DNA from: Chloroflexota bacterium | GTDB taxonomy: Bacteria > Chloroflexota > Anaerolineae > Promineifilales > Promineifilaceae | Direction of reading: 5' to 3' | Assembly (NCBI GenBank): GCA_013112725.1 | Contig: JABFFZ010000008.1 | Coordinates: 37,220-101,219, forward strand | Length of the DNA: 64,000 bases | Shown: positions 59,302-64,000 of the stretch, piece after piece | Layout of the letters: every line of letters starts with the position of its first letter | How positions within the stretch are numbered: the first letter of the stretch is position 1 | Program-made: the position numbers and the translations under genes | Notes under the pieces: generated by a model | The model's database searches: none | What the model was told of the DNA's origin: nothing | What the model saw: the letters and a program-made list of their open reading frames with translations, nothing else

Positions 59302-61371
59302 TTACGGCTGCACCACCGGCAGTACCACATGAAAATGGCTGCCGGGCAGGGTCTTTTCGTCGTACCCGGCGCTGTCGGCCCATACTTTGCCATGGTGGGC
59401 CTCCACAATGCCGCGCACAATCGCCAACCCCAGACCAGAGCCGCCGCCTTTGAATTTAGTCTTGCCGCTGGAGTGCAGCGCGATCTGCCCGGTCTGGTAA
59501 AACTTAGAAAAAATAAGTTCGCGGGCATCAGAAGGAATACCAATACCGGTATCACTGATAATGATTTCGACATAGCCGGGCACATCTGCAGCCACCGTAG
59601 CGCTATCGGCAACCACATCACTATCGGCAGCCGGCAGCAGGGCATGGGTTATGGTAATGCGCCCGCCATCGGGCGTGTATTTGATGGCATTCAGCAGCAA
59701 ATTGGAAAAGACAGAACGCAGCCCTTCCAGGTCGCCTTCAATGTCCGGCACGGCCGTCATCGGCTCCACCACCAGCAGTAAATTACGCTGCGCCAGCGCC
59801 TCCGCCAGCGAAAGATGTACCCGTTCCAGCAATTTCCCTAAAGAAATAGGTTGGAAATGCAGTTCTAATGCCTGGTTGTCAATTTTTGCTACATTAAGCA
59901 TGTTGTTGACTACCTCATGCAAACGCAGCGCCCCTTGAAAAATACCTGTCACCAATTCATGGTGATAGGTATTTCCGGTAATATCCGCTTCTTGCAGCAG
60001 CATCTGGCTATATCCTCTGATCGTCGTCAACGGGGTACGTAATTCGTGCGCCGCCACATTGATGAAATCCGTCTTGGCCTGATCCAGCCGTGCCAGTTGA
60101 ATCACCGCTTCGGTGCGCTTTTCCACTTCATAGGCAAGCTGGCGGTTAAACTGATCAATGCGGTTATACAGTTCGGCGTTATGCAGGGCCACGGCTGCCT
60201 GCACGGCAAATGTAGTGGCTGGGGCCGTGTCTTCCTGGCTGTATGCTTCATCCCGTTCCCGCACCAACGACAACATGCCAATGACTACTTTTTCGTGAAG
60301 GAGCGGTACACCCAACCAGGATTTAGCCTCTGGCAGCCCGGAAACATGGGTCCAGTTTGGTTGTTTAGAGACATCGGGCAAAACCAGCGGTTTTTGGGTG
60401 CGGTGAATGGTGAGATAAACATCCTCTTCGTCGGTTGTGTCCAGGGAAACACGAATTTGCAGCGGCTGGCTGTGAGCGGGAAACCCGCGCGCGGCCACAA
60501 TCTCTAATTCGTTATGGTCGTGCAGCAGCAAAGCCGCCCGGTCATACGGCACCACAGAGGCCAACTGCTCCAGAATGTTGCCCAACACCTCTTCACGATT
60601 GAGGGTACCGGAGAGAGCCAGGCCAATTTCATACAGGGTTTCGGCCATATGCCGCCGGCCGGATTCCCGCTGGTAGAGGATGGCATTGCGAATGGCCACG
60701 GCCGTTTGCGCAGCTAACGATTGCAAAGCCAACATATGGTCTGCTTCAAAAGCCATAGCCTCCCGGCTTTGAATGTCTAGCACCCCCATCATTTTTTGCC
60801 CGGCTACCAGAGGCAGCGCCAGTTCGGAACGCATCCGGGGCAGCAAATGTGGGCTGATGCCGGGCAAGTCGCAAACGCCATTATTGGCGCAGACGGTTTC
60901 TTGCTGCCAGGCAGCCGCACCCATGGCCTGACGGCCGTCTAAATACGTGCCAATGGTATAGGTATGGGAAACAGTACCCGCCTGGGCAAACCGGGAAACC
61001 GAGAGGTCTTTTTCCAGCAGATAGAGACCCACATAATCAAACTGAAATTGTTGATGTAGCAGGTGAACAATAGCGGTCAGCAAACTTTCAAAATCGGGGT
61101 TGGCCGTGATTTCCTGGCCCAACGCGCCGCTGGCTTCGGCCTGGCGGCGCAGCAGACTGAGGCGCTGATAGGTGCGGTAGCGGGCGATCTCGATGATGAG
61201 GGTGAGCGTTACGGCCGTGATCACCAACCACAGCACCAATCCCCCACCGGAAAAGCGGGTAGCCAGCCAGGCCACCACGCTCACCCCGGCCAACGCCGCC
61301 ATAAACACCAGCAAAATTTCCAGCCAATGGCCGGTGATGATTTTTGCCAGCCGCCGCAACCAGAAGCTCAT
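59302..61371 (-). CDS. Sensor histidine kinase with two GAF domains
   Basis: The 689-residue protein has two N-terminal helices (WLEILLVFMAALAGVSVVAWL; LVLWLVITAVTLTLIIEIA). Two GAF-type domains follow (~90-230, ~255-405; ALPLVAGQKMMGVLDIQSREA and GVPLLHEKVVIGMLSLVRE), then a coiled segment, HisKA (VAAHELRTPLTTIRGYSQM) and HATPase (NLLLNAIKYTPDGG, DTGIGIPSDARELIFSKFYQ, GGGSGLGLAIVRGIVEAHHG). It autophosphorylates on His; the partner regulator is not next to it. The ligand of the GAF domains is unknown. The start at 61371 has a weak ribosome-binding site. Confidence 0.92.
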   Translation of the reverse strand: MSFWLRRLAKIITGHWLEILLVFMAALAGVSVVAWLATRFSGGGLVLWLVITAVTLTLIIEIARYRTYQRLSLLRRQAEASGALGQEITANPDFESLLTAIVHLLHQQFQFDYVGLYLLEKDLSVSRFAQAGTVSHTYTIGTYLDGRQAMGAAAWQQETVCANNGVCDLPGISPHLLPRMRSELALPLVAGQKMMGVLDIQSREAMAFEADHMLALQSLAAQTAVAIRNAILYQRESGRRHMAETLYEIGLALSGTLNREEVLGNILEQLASVVPYDRAALLLHDHNELEIVAARGFPAHSQPLQIRVSLDTTDEEDVYLTIHRTQKPLVLPDVSKQPNWTHVSGLPEAKSWLGVPLLHEKVVIGMLSLVRERDEAYSQEDTAPATTFAVQAAVALHNAELYNRIDQFNRQLAYEVEKRTEAVIQLARLDQAKTDFINVAAHELRTPLTTIRGYSQMLLQEADITGNTYHHELVTGIFQGALRLHEVVNNMLNVAKIDNQALELHFQPISLGKLLERVHLSLAEALAQRNLLLVVEPMTAVPDIEGDLEGLRSVFSNLLLNAIKYTPDGGRITITHALLPAADSDVVADSATVAADVPGYVEIIISDTGIGIPSDARELIFSKFYQTGQIALHSSGKTKFKGGGSGLGLAIVRGIVEAHHGKVWADSAGYDEKTLPGSHFHVVLPVVQP

Positions 61372-61416
61372 GTTTTATTCCGAGAGAGGGAAACGTCTGC
61401 CTCCCTCTCTCCACAT

Positions 61417-62256
61417 TTAGCGAATGGTGATAGGAATTTCGTTTGATAACGTAAGAAAGGTTCCTTGCCCATTCATGCAGGTTTGAAAACCGTCAAAACA
61501 GACAACCGTGCGTAAAGTATAATTGCCCGGCTCCGGTAAGGAAAGCCAGGAAGCCCAGGTTAATCCTTCCGGCGGCATCACATCGTTGTTACCGCCCCAA
61601 TTGTTCTGGTACCACTGTGGCCGGTCTACGCCATCTTTGCGCGGCAAGACACCAATGGTGGAATAGGGCACACCGGCGCCGGACGTGTTGGCAATGGTCC
61701 ACTCATACCAGATCTGGCCGTTCACAGTGGGATTGGTGCGCCAATCTTGCAGCACAAAACTGGTAGCAGTCAGTCCCCGGTGATTGCCCGGCTGGGGGCC
61801 GGGTGGCGGCGCCGGCGTGTTGGTCGGCGGTACCAGGGTGGGCGTGGCGGTGGGAAAAACAACCGGTGCGGGCGTGTTTGTAGGGGGTAAGGCCGTCGGC
61901 GTCTCGGTGGGCGGCGGTGTGTCCGTCGCTACCGGCGTGTCGGTGGCCGGAATCGTTGGTATGGGTGTCACCGTCGCCGGGATGGCGCTGGTGACAGTTG
62001 CCAACGCCGCCGGTGGCTGTTCGGCGGGTTGGGTAGGCGGCAAAGCTGAAACGGTGGCCACAGTAATGGCGGCCACTGTTTGCGCGACCGATGTTTCAAT
62101 ACTCTGTGTAGGGGCGGCGGCAACGGCCGTGCCCACACTCCCGGTCTCGGTTGTTTGTTCCGCTTGCAACCCCGCATACAATAAAACGCCCCCGGCTACA
62201 AAGAGCAAAAGAGCTAGCAACAAAATACCAATCATCAAAGCGCGTGAATTGTTCAT
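61417..62256 (-). CDS. Membrane-anchored protein with Thr/Pro stalk and CARDB/NBL1-like domain
   Basis: The 279-residue protein has an N-terminal anchor (ALMIGILLLALLLFVAGGVLLYAGL) and a long Thr/Pro-rich stalk (PTIPATDTPVATDTPPPTE and more). A C-terminal beta-sandwich domain follows (ATSFVLQDWRTNPTVNG, WYEWTIANTSGAGVPYS, LSLPEPGNYTLRTVVCFDGF) that resembles CARDB or NBR1-type Ig-like folds. It is probably displayed on the cell surface. The same anchor-stalk-domain layout occurs in the YceI-like protein at 47575. GGAGG precedes the ATG at 62256. Confidence 0.75.
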   Translation of the reverse strand: MNNSRALMIGILLLALLLFVAGGVLLYAGLQAEQTTETGSVGTAVAAAPTQSIETSVAQTVAAITVATVSALPPTQPAEQPPAALATVTSAIPATVTPIPTIPATDTPVATDTPPPTETPTALPPTNTPAPVVFPTATPTLVPPTNTPAPPPGPQPGNHRGLTATSFVLQDWRTNPTVNGQIWYEWTIANTSGAGVPYSTIGVLPRKDGVDRPQWYQNNWGGNNDVMPPEGLTWASWLSLPEPGNYTLRTVVCFDGFQTCMNGQGTFLTLSNEIPITIR

Positions 62257-62470
62257 ATCCTCCGATTGTACCAATCCTTGCCGGGCAAGGCACAATTCAG
62301 AACTTGACCATTATGTCAATTGACATTTTACCCTAAAAGGCGCAAAATAATCACATCATCCGGTAGAACAAAAAAAGGTGAATTCCACAACCGGAGTTCC
62401 CCACCCACACAAGAATCTCAAAGCAGAAACTTTCATCCTTCACCATTTCATTTTCGCAGGAGAGATTTAC

Positions 62471-64000
62471 ATGGAATCAACAAACGAGACCAGCCGCCCG
62501 GCTATTCTGGAAAAAGCGTGGATGCACCACGCGGAACTGGACACAAACGCTGACAGGTTGAACAAACGTCACCTGAAATTGCGTAAGTGGGTGATCAGTC
62601 TGGGCATTGTAGCTACATTTCTGGCCATCATCACAGACATTATTAGCAGCCAATGTCCCCAAGGAATAAACGCAGATACCTGCCAGGGGGTGCGCGCGGT
62701 TCTCAGAATCCTCCTCATTCTCACGCCGCTGGTTGGTTCGATGATTGCCGCGTTTACCAGCCGGGAATTGGGCGACGGCCGTTGGCTCTCCATGCGCGCC
62801 GGCGCCGAAGAGATTAAAAAGGAAATCTACATTTACCGCACCGTTTTAAGCCATCATCCCCAGCGTAACAAATGGCTCAGTAACCGGCTGGCCTACATCC
62901 AGCGCCAGGTATTTAAGGCCAGCGGGCGCCGGTTAGATACCGAACCCTACAAAGGGGTCTTACCGCTTTATTATTCACCAGACGACCCCAAAAGCGATCC
63001 CGGCTTTAATGACTTGACGGCTGAAGAGTACATTTCCTACCGGCTGCAAGAACAGCTTTCCTGGCATGAAGGGCGTATTGTGCGGTTAAGCAAGGCCAAA
63101 CGCAACCTGACCATTGCTATTTTGTTGGCCGGTGTGGCTGGGGCACTGCTGGCCGCGCTGGGCGGCTCATTTTCTGTCTGGGTGGCGCTGACCGCCTCGT
63201 TCACAGCGGCGCTAACCGGTTGGGAAGAACTGCGCAACCGGGACAAAACAATCCTCAATTACAGCAAAGTCAAATTGGAGTTGTCTATTGTCCGCGATTA
63301 CTGGTACAGCCTCTCCCCAGAAGAACAAACAGATTCCGAATTCTACAAGATGGTGCTGGCTGCCGAAAACGTGATGTTTGCCCAAAATGGGGAGTGGCTG
63401 CGCTCGATGCAAGAAGCGCTGGCGGGCGCTGAAGACGAAGACAAGAAGCTGGTAGAGGAAATGGTGGAATTGTCGGCCACCTCCCATGCGGAATTGCAGA
63501 GAAAGTTGTTGTCTGAATCTCAAGTTGTTTTTGCTCAAGCCACCGAACAGTTGTCGGCGGTGGCAGCAGACGCCGCGGCGACGGTGTCTGGCATGGTCAC
63601 GGCCGTGTCCGGCGAAGCGATGGCGCTCAATCAGACCATGGCCGCATCGGTAGACGCGGCCACTGCCGAGGCTGCCGCCGCCCGCCTGGCCCTGGAAAGC
63701 AGCCGGGATGTGGCATTGCAAGAAGCATCTGCCTGGCGGGAAACAGCCCAGGACAGCGCCACCATCATGGCGGCCCAATCCGCTGCCGCCCGCCAGAGTG
63801 TGGCCGAAACGGTTGACGCCACCGCGTTAGAAGCAGAGGCGGCGCGTGTGGCCTCCAAAGCCCAGCGCGCCGCCTCTGCTTCTACGGCCGTGGCGGCAAC
63901 CGCTTCGGCCCCACTCTCGCTGGCCGCCGCGGGCTCGGGCGCCATGCTGGCGGCGCCGGCCTCGGCCGTTTCCCGCCACGGAGACGATGCTTGCAAGTCC
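62471..64000 (+). CDS. SLATT/DUF4231-type two-helix membrane protein with Ala-rich tail (partial)
   Basis: The frame is open to the right edge (510 codons seen). Residues ~15-115 contain WVISLGIVATFLAIITDI and VRAVLRILLILTPLVGSMIAAF, two helices, followed by GAEEIKKEIYIYRT. A second pair lies at ~215-250 (NLTIAILLAGVAGALLAALGG, FSVWVALTASFTAALTGWEE). This fits the DUF4231/SLATT family, duplicated, whose members are predicted pore-forming effectors of nucleotide-signalling conflict systems. The tail from ~320 is Ala-rich and heptad-like, resembling a coiled coil. The gene is cut by the window, so the C-terminal domain is unknown. GGAG precedes the ATG. Confidence 0.75.
   Translation, partial: MESTNETSRPAILEKAWMHHAELDTNADRLNKRHLKLRKWVISLGIVATFLAIITDIISSQCPQGINADTCQGVRAVLRILLILTPLVGSMIAAFTSRELGDGRWLSMRAGAEEIKKEIYIYRTVLSHHPQRNKWLSNRLAYIQRQVFKASGRRLDTEPYKGVLPLYYSPDDPKSDPGFNDLTAEEYISYRLQEQLSWHEGRIVRLSKAKRNLTIAILLAGVAGALLAALGGSFSVWVALTASFTAALTGWEELRNRDKTILNYSKVKLELSIVRDYWYSLSPEEQTDSEFYKMVLAAENVMFAQNGEWLRSMQEALAGAEDEDKKLVEEMVELSATSHAELQRKLLSESQVVFAQATEQLSAVAADAAATVSGMVTAVSGEAMALNQTMAASVDAATAEAAAARLALESSRDVALQEASAWRETAQDSATIMAAQSAAARQSVAETVDATALEAEAARVASKAQRAASASTAVAATASAPLSLAAAGSGAMLAAPASAVSRHGDDACKS

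Overview
The window looks like a chromosomal segment of a Chloroflexota bacterium, probably class Anaerolineae or a relative. This is inferred from gene content and style: an acs/CODH cluster with fused subunits, an UPF0182 protein, RDD and PspC membrane proteins, Pro/Thr-rich anchored proteins, a ba3-type oxidase and moderately high GC. Two features mark the whole sequence. The palindromic octamer ACGGCCGT is strongly over-represented, inside genes as well as between them. Most intergenic gaps carry short palindromic or 7-8 bp tandem repeats from a few recurring families.

Layout. 1-434: partial MFS exporter. 907-5190: three co-directional genes led by a dynamin-like GTPase. 5625-9885: housekeeping and envelope genes (GNAT, hotdog thioesterase, phosphodiester glycosidase, DUF2344 protein, LysM/M23 lipoprotein). 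9992-27875: a long minus-strand Wood-Ljungdahl cluster. In transcription order it encodes an HMA-like protein, CooS, an ACS-CFeSP small-subunit fusion, AcsC, a CoA-binding protein, a RACo-type activator, AcsE, malic enzyme, a thioredoxin-reductase-like flavoprotein, a MetV-MetF fusion, an MNT/HEPN pair and two CooC-like ATPases. 28189-37084: FG-GAP surface protein, PAP2 phosphatase, two-component system, PspC, tRNA-Arg(CCG), Hsp33 and membrane or hypothetical proteins.

37374-40364 encodes a seven-bladed WD40 - small GTPase - zinc ribbon - TIR protein, the best candidate here for an undescribed immune or conflict system. Directly after it is what looks like a decayed integron cassette array: a higB remnant, higA, an attC-like site, a RibD/DHFR-like gene, an isoprenylcysteine-methyltransferase-like gene and a GNAT fragment.

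42284-50096: UPF0182 protein, enoyl-CoA hydratase, a frameshifted RDD gene, a YceI-like protein, a Crp/Fnr regulator and a DUF3307 protein. 50330-58386: an aerobic respiration module with an Rrf2 regulator, two SCO proteins, CoxIIa (43 aa), CoxII, heme O synthase, ba3 CoxI, a cytochrome c lipoprotein and an unusual cytochrome b - ferredoxin - MvhD fusion. 58596-64000: phosphoribosyltransferase, GAF sensor kinase, an anchored protein and a SLATT/DUF4231-type protein that runs off the right edge.

The CODH/ACS carbonyl branch (with methylene-THF reductase) and an oxygen reductase therefore sit about 23 kb apart. TGAC-N4-GTCA sites of Crp/Fnr type lie upstream of both modules, and a Crp/Fnr gene lies between them, which suggests redox-dependent switching (inference).
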